A DNA stretch of 64,000 bases from JBOCEF01 sp050586345. GTDB lineage: Bacteria > Pseudomonadota > Alphaproteobacteria > Rhodobacterales > Rhodobacteraceae. Below are positions 15,999 to 24,627 of the stretch, in pieces (the stretch's first letter is position 1; every line of letters starts with the position of its first letter). The notes under the pieces were generated by a model. It did no database searches and was not told the DNA's origin. It saw only the letters and a program-made list of their open reading frames with translations. The translations under genes were made by a program, and so were the position numbers. The stretch is taken from assembly GCF_050586345.1 (NCBI RefSeq), contig NZ_JBOCEF010000002.1, forward strand, positions 123,062-187,061. Reading direction: 5' to 3'.

Positions 15999-16904
15999 AT
16001 GGATCCGCAACAGCTCAAGACCGCGATGGGGCAGGGCCTGCTGTCCTTCCCGGTGACGCCTTTCGGCGCGGATGGCGGTTTCGCCGAAGGGCCGTATCGG
16101 GAGCATGTCGAATGGCTGGCGGGCTACCCCGCCGCCGCTCTCTTCGCCGCGGGCGGCACGGGCGAGTTCTTCAGCCTCGCGCCCGCGGAGATCCCTTCGA
16201 TCGTGCGCGCCGCCAAGGCCGCCGCGGGGGATACGCCGATCATCTCGGGCTGCGGCTATGGCACGGCCATGGCGGTCCAGATCGCGCGCGAGGCCGAGAA
16301 GGCCGGCGCCGACGGCATCCTGCTGCTGCCCCATTACCTGATCGACGCCCCGCAGGAGGGGCTCTTCGCCCATGTCTCCTCCGTCTGTTCGGCGGTGGGC
16401 ATCGGGGTGATGGTCTATAACCGCGACAACGCCATCCTGCAGGCCGACACCCTCGCCCGCCTGTGCGAGCGGCATGAGAACCTGGTGGGGTTCAAGGACG
16501 GCTCCGGGGATATCGGCCTCGTGCGGCAGATCACGGCCGTGATGGGCGACCGGCTGATGTATCTCGGCGGGATGCCGACGGCGGAGCTCTTCGCCGAGGC
16601 GTATCTCGGCGCGGGCTTCACCACCTATTCCTCGGCGGTGTTCAACTTCGTCCCCGGGCTGGCCTGCGATTTCTACGCCAAGCTGCGCGGCGGCGACCGG
16701 GCGGGGTGCGAGGCGATCCTGCGCGATTTCTTCTATCCCTTCATGGCGATCCGCAACCGCCAGAAAGGCTATGCGGTCAGCGCCATCAAGGCGGGCGTGC
16801 GCCTGCAGGGCTTCGATGCAGGCCCCGTGCGCGCGCCGCTCACCGATCTGACGGAGGCGGAAGAGGCGATGCTCTCGGCGCTGATCGAGGGTCATCGGCG
16901 ATGA
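15999..16904 (+). CDS. kdgD: 5-dehydro-4-deoxyglucarate dehydratase
   Basis: A 301-residue DHDPS/NAL-family class I enzyme that decarboxylates and dehydrates 5-keto-4-deoxyglucarate to alpha-ketoglutarate semialdehyde. Schiff-base lysine K166 (GFKDGSGD) and tyrosine Y140 (MVYNRDN) are in place; FPVTPF (17-22) and GGTGEFFSL (52-60) match KdgD rather than DapA. The ATG at 15999 follows GGGGAGGAACGGCCG. It overlaps gci by ATGA. No semialdehyde dehydrogenase for its product is in the window. Confidence 0.9.
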   Translation: MDPQQLKTAMGQGLLSFPVTPFGADGGFAEGPYREHVEWLAGYPAAALFAAGGTGEFFSLAPAEIPSIVRAAKAAAGDTPIISGCGYGTAMAVQIAREAEKAGADGILLLPHYLIDAPQEGLFAHVSSVCSAVGIGVMVYNRDNAILQADTLARLCERHENLVGFKDGSGDIGLVRQITAVMGDRLMYLGGMPTAELFAEAYLGAGFTTYSSAVFNFVPGLACDFYAKLRGGDRAGCEAILRDFFYPFMAIRNRQKGYAVSAIKAGVRLQGFDAGPVRAPLTDLTEAEEAMLSALIEGHRR

Positions 16905-18040
16905 GCGGGACCCGGATCGAGGCGGTCCGCACCCACCTGCTGCAGCACAAGCTCGGGGTCGCGTTCGAAAGCGCCTCGATGCAGTTCGACACCCGCACGC
17001 ACCTGCTGGTGGAGGTGGTGTGCGAGGACGGGACCGTGGGTTGGGGCGAGTGCCTCGGTCCTGCCGGGCCGAACAGGGCGGTGGTCGAAGCCTATGCCAA
17101 TTGGCTCGTGGGCATGGATGCGCTGGAAACCGAAAAAGCCTGGGCCACGCTCTACAACGCGCTGCGCGACCAGGGGCAGCGGGGGCTGACGCTGACGGCG
17201 CTGTCGGGCATCGACGTTGCGCTGTGGGACATCCGCGGCAAGCGCTTCGGCGCGCCGGTGTCGGTGCTGCTCGGCGGGCGGTTCCGCGACAAGGTCCGCG
17301 CCTATGCCACCGGCGGCTTCCGGCGCGCGGGGGTGGAGCGGGTGAGCGACATGGCCGCCGAGGCCGCCCAGCACCGCGCGGCGGGCTTCCACGCGATGAA
17401 GATCAAGATCGGCTTCGACGTGGAAGAAGACCTCGAGGTCATCGCCGCGGTGCGCGACGCCATCGGCCCCGAGATGCGGCTGATGATCGACGCCAACCAC
17501 GGCTATGACGTGCTCGAGGCCTGCGCGCTGGGCCGCCGCGCCGCCGAATTCGGCATCGACTGGTTCGAGGAGCCGGTGACGCCCGAGCACCTGTCGGCCT
17601 ATGCGAAGGTCCGCGCCGGGCAGCCGATCCCCGTGGCGGGGGGCGAGACCTGGCAGGGCCGCCATGCCCACAGGCAGGCGCTGGACGCAGGCGCGGTGGA
17701 CATCCTGCAGCCCGACCTCTGCGGCTGCGGCGGCTATACCGAGATGCGGCGGATCGTGGACCTCGCGCAGATGGACGGGGTGCGGGTGGTCCCGCATGTC
17801 TGGGGGACCGGGGTGCAGATCGCGGCCAGCTTGCACGCGCTGTCGGCCCTGCCGCCCAGCCCGGTGCGCAAGGCCTGGATCGACCCGATCCTCGAATTCG
17901 ACCGCACCGAGATGCCGTTCCGGCAGGCGATCCTCTCGTCCCCCATCGAGCATTCGGGCGGCTGGGTGCAGGTCCCGGACGGCCCCGGCCTCGGGATCGA
18001 GATCGACCGCGACGCGCTCGCGCGCTTCGCGCCGGCCTGA
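16901..18040 (+). CDS. gci: D-galactarolactone cycloisomerase (enolase superfamily)
   Basis: A 379-residue member of the mandelate racemase/muconate lactonizing group that opens galactaro- or glucaro-lactone to 5-keto-4-deoxyglucarate. Catalytic KxK (K167, K169 in MKIKIGF), metal ligands D197 (MIDANHG), the E223/E224 pair (WFEEP) and E249 (GGET), and H299 (VVPHVWGTG) are present. VGWGECLGPAGPN and LYNALRDQGQRGLTLTALSG match Agrobacterium Gci nearly word for word. The start at 16901 overlaps the kdgD stop (ATGA); its stop overlaps the next start by one base (TGATG). Confidence 0.9.
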   Translation: MSGTRIEAVRTHLLQHKLGVAFESASMQFDTRTHLLVEVVCEDGTVGWGECLGPAGPNRAVVEAYANWLVGMDALETEKAWATLYNALRDQGQRGLTLTALSGIDVALWDIRGKRFGAPVSVLLGGRFRDKVRAYATGGFRRAGVERVSDMAAEAAQHRAAGFHAMKIKIGFDVEEDLEVIAAVRDAIGPEMRLMIDANHGYDVLEACALGRRAAEFGIDWFEEPVTPEHLSAYAKVRAGQPIPVAGGETWQGRHAHRQALDAGAVDILQPDLCGCGGYTEMRRIVDLAQMDGVRVVPHVWGTGVQIAASLHALSALPPSPVRKAWIDPILEFDRTEMPFRQAILSSPIEHSGGWVQVPDGPGLGIEIDRDALARFAPA

Positions 18041-18897
18041 TGGCGGGCGCGCCGGCATATCCCGTCACGCTCCCGCCCGGGGCGGTGGACGCGCAGACCC
18101 ACATGTACCTGCCGGCGTTCCCGCCGCCGCCGGGGGCGCCGAATGCCCCCGCGGACCCGCTGCCGACGCCGGGGGCCTACCGGGCGGTGATGGACCGGCT
18201 GGGGGTCGAGCGGGTGGTGGTCACCCAAGGCAACGCGCACGGGACGGACAATGAAAGCCTTCTCGCCTGCCTCGCGGCCATGGGCGACTGCGCGCGGGGG
18301 GTCGCGGTGATCACGCCCGAGACCCCGGATGCGGAGCTGGAGCGGCTGCACGGCGCCGGGGTGCGCGGGGCGCGGATCATGGACCTGCCCGGCGGGGCGG
18401 TGGGGCTCGACCGGCTGGCCGAGGTGGACGCCCGCGCGGCGGCGATGGGCTGGGTGCTGGCGGTGCAGTTCGACGGCTCGACCATCCTCGACCGGCTGGC
18501 GCTGCTGGGGCGGCTCGAGAGCCGCTGGATCCTCGAGCACCACGGCAAGTTCTTCGCCGGGGCCGCGCCGGGGGGCCTCGAGGAAACCGCGGTCCTGTCG
18601 CTGATCGACCGGGGCAATTGCTGGTTCAAGTTCGCCGCGCCCTACGAGAGTTCGCGCGAAGGGCCGCCCTATGCGGATGTGGGCGCGCTGGCCCGCAGCA
18701 TCGCGGCCTATGCGCCCGAGCGGCTGCTGTGGGGGAGCAACTGGCCCCACAACCTTGCGGCCCGGACCGGCCAGGCGCCGGATGACGCCGAGCTGCTGGC
18801 GCTGGCCTGCGCCTGGGCGGGGTCGGACCGGGCGCGGCGGCTGATGCTGGCGGAGAACCCGGCGCGTCTGTTCGGTTTCCCGGCGCCGCCGGGCTGA
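18040..18897 (+). CDS. gli: D-galactarolactone isomerase-like amidohydrolase
   Basis: A 285-residue amidohydrolase-superfamily TIM barrel of the COG3618/LigI type. DAQTHMYLP holds the first-strand motif (AxTH rather than HxH), followed by WILEHHGKF, KFAAPYESS and LLWGSNWPHN. In Agrobacterium the equivalent Gli converts D-galactaro-1,4-lactone to the 1,5 or 4-deoxy route entered by Gci. It is coupled to gci by TGATG, which strongly supports the assignment. A 2-pyrone-4,6-dicarboxylate lactonase activity is the main alternative on sequence alone. Confidence 0.82.
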   Translation: MAGAPAYPVTLPPGAVDAQTHMYLPAFPPPPGAPNAPADPLPTPGAYRAVMDRLGVERVVVTQGNAHGTDNESLLACLAAMGDCARGVAVITPETPDAELERLHGAGVRGARIMDLPGGAVGLDRLAEVDARAAAMGWVLAVQFDGSTILDRLALLGRLESRWILEHHGKFFAGAAPGGLEETAVLSLIDRGNCWFKFAAPYESSREGPPYADVGALARSIAAYAPERLLWGSNWPHNLAARTGQAPDDAELLALACAWAGSDRARRLMLAENPARLFGFPAPPG

Positions 18898-18947
18898 GGG
18901 GCCCCGGGATGGGCGGCAGGCGCGCCGTGAGCACCGCGCCCGCCGCC

Positions 18948-18991
18948 CGGCATCCGCCCCGCCCCAAGGGCCGGGGACGGGGCGGATGCCG
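18948..18991. terminator. GC hairpin downstream of gli
   Basis: Arms 18948-18960 and 18979-18991 (core CATCCGCCCC / GGGGCGGATG) pair over 13 bp around an 18-base loop that can itself fold. There is no U tract. It is placed between convergent genes and is plausible as a bidirectional transcript end. Confidence 0.55.
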
Positions 18992-19045
18992 CAGGAACGG
19001 AAAGCGGCGGCGGGGGCCGCGCCCGGCGCCCGCGCGCCGGCGGCG

Positions 19046-19079
19046 GCGCCCCGCCAGGCGCGGCGGCCTGGCGGGGCGC
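19046..19079. terminator. GC hairpin downstream of the DMT transporter gene
   Basis: GCGCCCCGCCAGGC (19046-19059) pairs perfectly with GCCTGGCGGGGCGC (19066-19079) around GCGGCG. It lies 46 bp beyond the DMT stop codon in the convergent gap. No U run is present, so termination is inferred from position and stability. Confidence 0.55.
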
Positions 19080-19124
19080 GCGTGAAGGCGGGCGCGGGGC
19101 GGCGAGGGGGCGTGCCCGTCTCCC

Positions 19125-20057
19125 TCAGGGCTTCTTCATCGCCGCCGCCAGCACCCGCAGCCGCGCCGCCTTGGCCTGCCGCCGCTCGCGCGTCCAGATG
19201 GTCAGGCCCGCGGCGATGACGATGGCCGCCCCCATCAGGATCCAGGCGTCGGGGGCGGTGTCGAACACCGTCCAGCTCCAGAACCCCAGGAACACGATCT
19301 GCACATAGGCGAAGGGGGTCAGCAGGCTCGCCTCGGCATAGGAATAGGCCTGGGTCAGGATCCCGTGCCCGAACCAGCCGAAGAAGCCGATGGCCAGCAT
19401 CAGGACCCATTGCAGCGGCTCGGTCGGCGCCTCCCACGCCCAGATCGCCAGCGGCAGCAGCGCGAAGGTGCCCACCGCCCCGCCATAGAGCTGCATGACC
19501 GAGGGGGACACCACCCCCGACAGCATCCGCGTCAGCAGCGCGTAGACGGCGAAGGCCGTGGCCCCGAGGAGCGAGACGAAGACCGCCCAGTGGAACTCGG
19601 CCCCGAAGGGCCGCACCGCGATCAGCACGCCGATGAACCCCGCCGCGACCGCGCCCCAGCGCCACGGCCCGACCTTCTCGCCCAGCACCGGGCCGGAGAG
19701 GGCGGTGACGATGATCGGGGTGAGGAACATGATCGTCGCGGTCAGCGTCAGCGGGATGAACTGGATCGCCACGAAATTGCAGATGGTCGAGGTCATCAGC
19801 ATCGCGCCGCGCAGCGCGGTCAGCCCGGGGCGGGCGCAGTGAAAGGCCGACAGCCCCTCGCCCTTCGCCGCGCGCGGACCCATCGAGAAGGCGAAATGCA
19901 CCGCGTAGCGCATGAAGCCGATCTGGATCACCGGGACCCCCGCCAGCGCCAGCCACTTGGCCGAGCTGTCGAGGCAGGAGAAGGTGAAGAACGCCATCAG
20001 CGTCATCCCGATCCCGAGAAGCGGGCGGTCCTGGCGGGCGGCGGCGGTGTCGGCCAT
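19125..20057 (-). CDS. DMT-superfamily (EamA) transporter
   Basis: A 310-residue inner-membrane protein with ten predicted helices in two EamA repeats (GIGMTLMAFFTFSCLDSSAK... LLGATAFAVYALLTRMLSG...) and a basic C-terminus (RERRQAKAARLR). EamA proteins usually export metabolites or amino acids. It is convergent with the uronate cluster and is separated from the DUF3008 gene by a divergent gap, so it need not belong to either pathway. The substrate is unknown. Confidence 0.88.
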   Translation of the reverse strand: MADTAAARQDRPLLGIGMTLMAFFTFSCLDSSAKWLALAGVPVIQIGFMRYAVHFAFSMGPRAAKGEGLSAFHCARPGLTALRGAMLMTSTICNFVAIQFIPLTLTATIMFLTPIIVTALSGPVLGEKVGPWRWGAVAAGFIGVLIAVRPFGAEFHWAVFVSLLGATAFAVYALLTRMLSGVVSPSVMQLYGGAVGTFALLPLAIWAWEAPTEPLQWVLMLAIGFFGWFGHGILTQAYSYAEASLLTPFAYVQIVFLGFWSWTVFDTAPDAWILMGAAIVIAAGLTIWTRERRQAKAARLRVLAAAMKKP

Positions 20058-20176
20058 CGGGGCGGTCCTTTCGGGGACGGGCGGAGAGGGGCGTGCCGGG
20101 GGGCTCAGGCGGCCGGGGCGACTCTGCGTCCCGCCGCCCTACCTCATCGCATGGACCCACCGCGAAGGAGGATGCG

Positions 20177-20359
20177 ATGAAAGCGCAGTCTAAGGCCCAG
20201 CAGCGCGCCGCGGGCGCGGCGCTGGCGGCGAAACGGGGCGAGGCGGAGCCCGGCGAGCTCCAGGGCGCCTCGGCCGGGATGTACGCGGACATGACCGAGG
20301 CGGAGCTGGAGGAGATCGCCTCCACCCCCCATGACGACCTGCCCGAGCGCGCGGACTGA
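20177..20359 (+). CDS. DUF3008-family small protein
   Basis: A 60-residue basic/acidic protein matching the DUF3008 pattern: MKAQSKAQQRAAGAALAAKR, then a stretch resembling GELQGASAGMYADMTEAELE. AAGGAGG precedes the ATG at 20177. Family members are small, cytoplasmic and of unknown function, common in alphaproteobacteria and often near stress genes. It is a single-gene unit. Confidence 0.82.
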   Translation: MKAQSKAQQRAAGAALAAKRGEAEPGELQGASAGMYADMTEAELEEIASTPHDDLPERAD

Positions 20360-20400
20360 CCGAGGGGCGGGGGGCAGGGGGGCGGCGGCGGCGCTTCGCC

Positions 20401-21291
20401 TCAGTCCCCGGGCGCCAGCGCGGCGAACAGCTCGGTGATCTGCGGGACCATGTCGTCCCCGCGCCCGCCCGCGACCGCGAGGTTCAGCGCCGTCTTCGTG
20501 GCCGGGGACAGCAGCGAGGCCGCGCCCGCCTCCTCGGCCATCTGCGCGTAATAGCCGACATCCTTGCGCGCGTTGCGGATCGAGAAGGCCAGCTGCGCCG
20601 GGTCGCCGTCCACCGCGTACGCCTTCACGAAATCCATCATCCCCGAATGGTTCGGCCCGGCGGACAGCACGTCGTACAGCGCCTGCCGGTCCACCCCCGC
20701 CTTGTCGCAGGTGGCGAAGGCCTCGGCCATCGCGGTGGCGCAGGTCATGGCGAAGAAGTTGTTCATCAGCTTGATCGTGTGCCCGGCCCCGAGGGGGCCG
20801 AGGTGGAAGATGTTCTCCCCGAGATCCTCGAGCACCGGGCGGACCCGGGCGAAGGCGCCCTCGTCCCCCGCCGCCATGATGTTGAGCTTGCCCTGCCGCC
20901 CATGCGACGGGGTGCGGCCCAGCGGGGCGTCGAGATAGACGCCCCCCGCCGCCGCGACCTCCGCCCCCAGCGCGCGGGTGGAGGAGGGCAGCGAGGTGCC
21001 GAAATCAATGACAGTAGCCCCCGGGGCCAGCCCCGCGATCACGCCGCGCTCCCCGCGCATCCGCGCCTCGACGCTGGCCGAGGTGTCGACGCAGAGCATC
21101 ACGATATCCGACGCCTCCGCCGCCGCGCGGGCGTCAGGGGCCTCGACCGCCCCCGCCGCCACGCATTCGTCCACCCGGGGGCGGGCGCGGTTGGCGCAGA
21201 GCGTGACGGCATAGCCGCGGTCCAGCAGGCGCAGCACCATGGCCGAGCCCATCAGGCCGATGCCGATGAAGCCGATCTTGGGTTGGGTCAT
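20401..21291 (-). CDS. NAD(P)-dependent beta-hydroxyacid dehydrogenase (HIBADH family)
   Basis: A 296-residue protein with the N-terminal Rossmann motif GFIGIGLMGSAM (7-18) and the catalytic lysine K174 in GHTIKLMNN. The substrate-binding segment reads DAPLGRTPSHGRQG instead of the usual DAPVSGG, so it may use a less common substrate than 3-hydroxyisobutyrate or tartronate semialdehyde. The start at 21291 (MTQPKIGF) follows GGGAGG. It is the last gene of the TRAP-uxaA minus-strand unit. Confidence 0.86.
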   Translation of the reverse strand: MTQPKIGFIGIGLMGSAMVLRLLDRGYAVTLCANRARPRVDECVAAGAVEAPDARAAAEASDIVMLCVDTSASVEARMRGERGVIAGLAPGATVIDFGTSLPSSTRALGAEVAAAGGVYLDAPLGRTPSHGRQGKLNIMAAGDEGAFARVRPVLEDLGENIFHLGPLGAGHTIKLMNNFFAMTCATAMAEAFATCDKAGVDRQALYDVLSAGPNHSGMMDFVKAYAVDGDPAQLAFSIRNARKDVGYYAQMAEEAGAASLLSPATKTALNLAVAGGRGDDMVPQITELFAALAPGD

Positions 21292-21348
21292 CACGAAGCC
21301 TCCCTTGCGTTTCGCTGCCAAAGGGGGCGGCGCGCGCCCCCGCGGCGC

Positions 21349-22851
21349 TTACATCACCGCGCCGATCTGCCAGGGCACGAATTCGTAATCGCCAAGCCCC
21401 TGCGCCTCGGATTTCGACGCCTCGCCCGAGGCGACGCGCAGCAGGAGCTCGTAGATCTCCCGCCCCTTCTCCTCCAGCGTGACCCCCGTCAGCATGTCGC
21501 CGGCGTCGACGTCCATGTCCTCGGTCATCCGGGAATACATCTCGGAATTGGTGGCGATCTTGATGCAGGGGGCGGGCTTGGAGCCGAAGGCCGAGCCGCG
21601 CCCGGTGGTGAAGGCCACCAGCTGGCAGCCCGAGGCGATCTGGCCGGTGACCGAGGCCGGGTCGTAGCCGGGGCTGTCCATGAAGGCGAAGCCGGGCTTC
21701 GTCACGGCTTCGGCATACTTGTAGACGCCGGTCAGCGGCGTCGTGCCCCCCTTGGCCGCGGCCCCGAGGGATTTTTCCAGGATCGTCGACAGCCCGCCCT
21801 TCTTGTTGCCGGGCGAGGGGTTGTTGTCCATCGAGCCGCGGTTGCGGGCGGTGTAATCCTCCCACCACCGGATCAGGCCGACGAGCTTCTCGCCCGTGGC
21901 GGCATCCACCGCGCGGCGGGTCAGCAGGTGCTCGGCGCCGTAGATCTCGGGCGTCTCGGCCAGAACGCCGGTCCCGCCCTGCGCGACCAGCAGATCGCAC
22001 GCATGGCCGAGCGCGGGGTTGGCGGTGATCCCCGACATGGCGTCCGAGCCGCCGCATTGCAGCGCCACCTTGAGGGCCGAGACGGGGCAGGGCTCCCGCA
22101 CCGCTTCATTGGCCAGCGGCAGCATCGCGCGGACCTTCTCGATCCCCAGCTCCACCGTGCGGCGCAGCCCCGCGACGTCCTGGATGTTCATGGCCTGGAA
22201 CAGGGGGCCTTTCTCGATCCCCCATGCCTCGAGCAGCCAGTCGATCTGGTTCATCTCGCAGCCGAGGCCGACCATCAGCACCCCGGCATGGTTCGGGTGC
22301 TTCGCATAGCCCCACATCACCCGCTGCAGCGCCTCGAACCCGTCGCCCGATCCGGCCATGCCGCAGCCGGTGCCGTGCACGAAGGCGACCACGCCGTCCA
22401 CGTTGGGGTACTTGGCCATCTCCTCGGGCCCGAAGGCGTTCGCGATCATCCGCGCGGCGGTGGCCGAGCAGTTCACCGAGGTGACGACGGCGATGTAGTT
22501 GCGGGTGCCCACGGTCCCGTTCTTGCGCCTGTATCCCATGAACGTGTCGGGCGTCGCGGCGGGGGCGACGGGGCGCAGGTCGGTCGAGAACTCGTAATCC
22601 GCGTCCACGTTGCGGAATTCGAGGTTGTGGTCATGCACATGCGCGCCCGGGGCGATGTCCTCGGCCGCGTAGCCGATCACCTGGGCGTATTTGCGCACGG
22701 CCGCGCCGCGGGCGATGGCGGCGACAGCGATCTTGTGGCCGCGGGGGATGAGCGAGGCGGTGGAGACGCCCTCGACCGCCTCGCCCGCCTGCATGGATCG
22801 GGTGGCGGTGACCACGTTGTCGGCGGCGTCGAGGCGGATGAAATCGGCCAT
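21349..22851 (-). CDS. UxaA/GarD-family altronate or galactarate dehydratase
   Basis: A 500-residue protein combining an N-terminal SAF domain (about 1-80, ARGAAVRKYAQVIGYAAEDI) with the Fe-dependent dehydratase domain. VGTRNYIAVVTSVNCSATAA, CGGSDAMSGITANPALG, MDNNPSPGNKKGGLSTILEK and a C-terminal stretch ending SKPAPCIKIATN are hallmarks. It would dehydrate an aldonate or aldarate to the 2-keto-3-deoxy acid. Substrate (altronate, galactarate or another) cannot be settled. It lies after a double hairpin downstream of dctM and before the HIBADH gene. Confidence 0.88.
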   Translation of the reverse strand: MADFIRLDAADNVVTATRSMQAGEAVEGVSTASLIPRGHKIAVAAIARGAAVRKYAQVIGYAAEDIAPGAHVHDHNLEFRNVDADYEFSTDLRPVAPAATPDTFMGYRRKNGTVGTRNYIAVVTSVNCSATAARMIANAFGPEEMAKYPNVDGVVAFVHGTGCGMAGSGDGFEALQRVMWGYAKHPNHAGVLMVGLGCEMNQIDWLLEAWGIEKGPLFQAMNIQDVAGLRRTVELGIEKVRAMLPLANEAVREPCPVSALKVALQCGGSDAMSGITANPALGHACDLLVAQGGTGVLAETPEIYGAEHLLTRRAVDAATGEKLVGLIRWWEDYTARNRGSMDNNPSPGNKKGGLSTILEKSLGAAAKGGTTPLTGVYKYAEAVTKPGFAFMDSPGYDPASVTGQIASGCQLVAFTTGRGSAFGSKPAPCIKIATNSEMYSRMTEDMDVDAGDMLTGVTLEEKGREIYELLLRVASGEASKSEAQGLGDYEFVPWQIGAVM

Positions 22852-22918
22852 TTGGGCTCTCTTGCGGCTGGGCGGCCGGGGCGGAGCGCGGGCCGCGGAA
22901 AGACGGGCGGGCAGGGTC

Positions 22919-22951
22919 GCGCCCGGCGCGAAGAAGGGGGGCGCCGGGCGC
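22919..22951. repeat. second intergenic hairpin between dctM and uxaA-like gene
   Basis: GCGCCCGGCGC (22919-22929) and GCGCCGGGCGC (22941-22951) pair perfectly over 11 bp with an 11-base loop. It could attenuate transcription or stabilise processed mRNA ends; there is no U tract. Confidence 0.5.
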
Positions 22952-22958
22952 GGGGGGG

Positions 22959-22994
22959 CCGCCGCCGCGCCCGAGGAGAGGGGCGCGGCGGCGG
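22959..22994. terminator. first hairpin after dctM
   Basis: CCGCCGCCGCGCCC (22959-22972) and GGGCGCGGCGGCGG (22981-22994) pair perfectly over 14 bp with an 8-base loop, 9 bp after the dctM stop on the minus strand. Together with the next hairpin it separates transporter and enzyme parts of the unit. Confidence 0.5.
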
Positions 22995-23003
22995 AACGCT
23001 GCG

Positions 23004-24602
23004 TCAGCGGAACATCATGGTGATTTCCGGGAACAGCAGCACCAGCATCAGCACGAACAGCTGCAGGCCGATGAAGGGCAGGAAGCCGCGGAAGATGTCC
23101 GGCAGGGTGATGTGCGGCGGGGCGACGGACTTGAGGTAGAAGGCCGCCGGGCCGAAGGGCGGGGACAGGAAGCTGACCTGCATGTTGACGCAGAACAGGA
23201 TCCCGAACCAGACCGGCACGAAGCGCGGATCGGTGGCGAGGCCGCCGGTCAGGCCCAGCTCCTCGACCGGCAGCTTCAGCACGATGGGCAGGAACACCGG
23301 CATCACCAGCAGCACGATCCCGACCCAGTCCATGAAGGCCCCGAGGAACAGGAACACCACCATCATCACCAGCAGGATCCCCATGGTCGGCATGTCCGCC
23401 CCGACGATCATGTTGGCCACGTAGGTGGGGCCGCCCGCGATGGTATAGGCCCCCGCCAGCGCGGTCGCGCCGAAGGTCACCCAGATGATCGTACCGGTGG
23501 ACTTGAAGGTGCGCATCAGCGCCTCGCGCACCAGGCTGATGGAGAATTCGCGGCGAATGACGATCAGCACCAGCACCGCGATGGTGCCCATGCCCGCCGC
23601 CTCGGTGATCCCGGTGACGCCGCCATAGATCGAGCCAAGGACCACGAACACCACGATCAGCGGCGCGATCAGCCCCTTGGACATCAGCCAGGCGTTGGAG
23701 ACGATGGACTTGCCGAAGGCGAGATAGGGCAGCACCAGCCCGGCGGCGAAGAACAGCCCGAACTTGGCCAGCGAGGTGATGGAATACGGCTCGTAATCAT
23801 CGCCCTTGAGCAGCCCGGCGGCGTTCTGAAGCTCGATCGCCAGCGCGTGGACCAGCGCGGCCCCGCCCCAGATCGCGATCAGCCAGCCGACGAAGGTGGC
23901 GAAGGCGCGGGCCTTCTCGCCGCCATCCATCGCGTCATCCGCCTCGGGGGGCAGGGGGGCCTCCTCGGGGCGCAGGCGGGTGCGCACCAGGATGTAGACG
24001 ATGTAGCAGCCCGCGAGCACGAAGCCCGGCAGGAAGGCGGCCTTGAAGAGGGCGTGGATCGAGGTCTCGGTGATCAGCCCGTACATGATCAGCACGATCG
24101 AGGGCGGGATCATGGTGCCGAGCGAGCCCGAGGCGCAGATCGTGCCGATGGCGAGGTTCTGGTTGTAGCCAAGGCGCAGCATCTGCGGCAGCGCGATCAG
24201 GCCCAGCAGCACCACCTCGCCGCCGATGATCCCCGACATCGCCGCCATCACGATGGCCATGATCGCCGTGACCACCGCGATCCCGCCGCGGGTGCGCGAC
24301 AGCCACAGGTTCAGCGAGGAATACATGTCCCGCGCGATGCCCGACCTTTCCAGCAATGTCGCCATCAGGATGAACAATGGCACCGAGATCAGCACGTAGT
24401 CGGTCGTGACCCCGTAAAGGCGCTGCGCGAGGATGTTGAGCGGGCCGGAGCCCGGGCGGGACAGCAAGAGGTCCGGCCCGAACTTCATCACCATCACCAC
24501 GACGGCGAGAAAGCCCGAGGCGAAGCCCAGCGGCATGCCGATGGCCAGCAGCAGGAGCATTCCCGCCAGCAGCACCATCGAGATCGTTCCAATGTCGAAC
24601 AT
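23004..24602 (-). CDS. dctM: TRAP transporter large permease (DctM)
   Basis: A 532-residue integral membrane protein, the ion-coupled channel subunit of a TRAP transporter. Repeated amphipathic helices, ISVPLFILMATLLERSGIA, MAAMSGIIGGEVVLLGLIAL, a GTMIPPSIVLIMYGLITETS segment and the late LGAFMDWVGIVLLVMPVFLP segment are characteristic. It is longer than the usual 425-440 residues because of an insert of about 100 residues around residues 230-330 with additional helices, as in the larger C4-dicarboxylate/mannitol-type subgroup. Start 24602 has only a weak GGGGGA upstream; translation may depend on the DctQ gene 25 bp ahead. Confidence 0.9.
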   Translation of the reverse strand: MFDIGTISMVLLAGMLLLLAIGMPLGFASGFLAVVVMVMKFGPDLLLSRPGSGPLNILAQRLYGVTTDYVLISVPLFILMATLLERSGIARDMYSSLNLWLSRTRGGIAVVTAIMAIVMAAMSGIIGGEVVLLGLIALPQMLRLGYNQNLAIGTICASGSLGTMIPPSIVLIMYGLITETSIHALFKAAFLPGFVLAGCYIVYILVRTRLRPEEAPLPPEADDAMDGGEKARAFATFVGWLIAIWGGAALVHALAIELQNAAGLLKGDDYEPYSITSLAKFGLFFAAGLVLPYLAFGKSIVSNAWLMSKGLIAPLIVVFVVLGSIYGGVTGITEAAGMGTIAVLVLIVIRREFSISLVREALMRTFKSTGTIIWVTFGATALAGAYTIAGGPTYVANMIVGADMPTMGILLVMMVVFLFLGAFMDWVGIVLLVMPVFLPIVLKLPVEELGLTGGLATDPRFVPVWFGILFCVNMQVSFLSPPFGPAAFYLKSVAPPHITLPDIFRGFLPFIGLQLFVLMLVLLFPEITMMFR

Positions 24603-24627
24603 GAGTGTTTGGTCCCCCGGATCGGCC

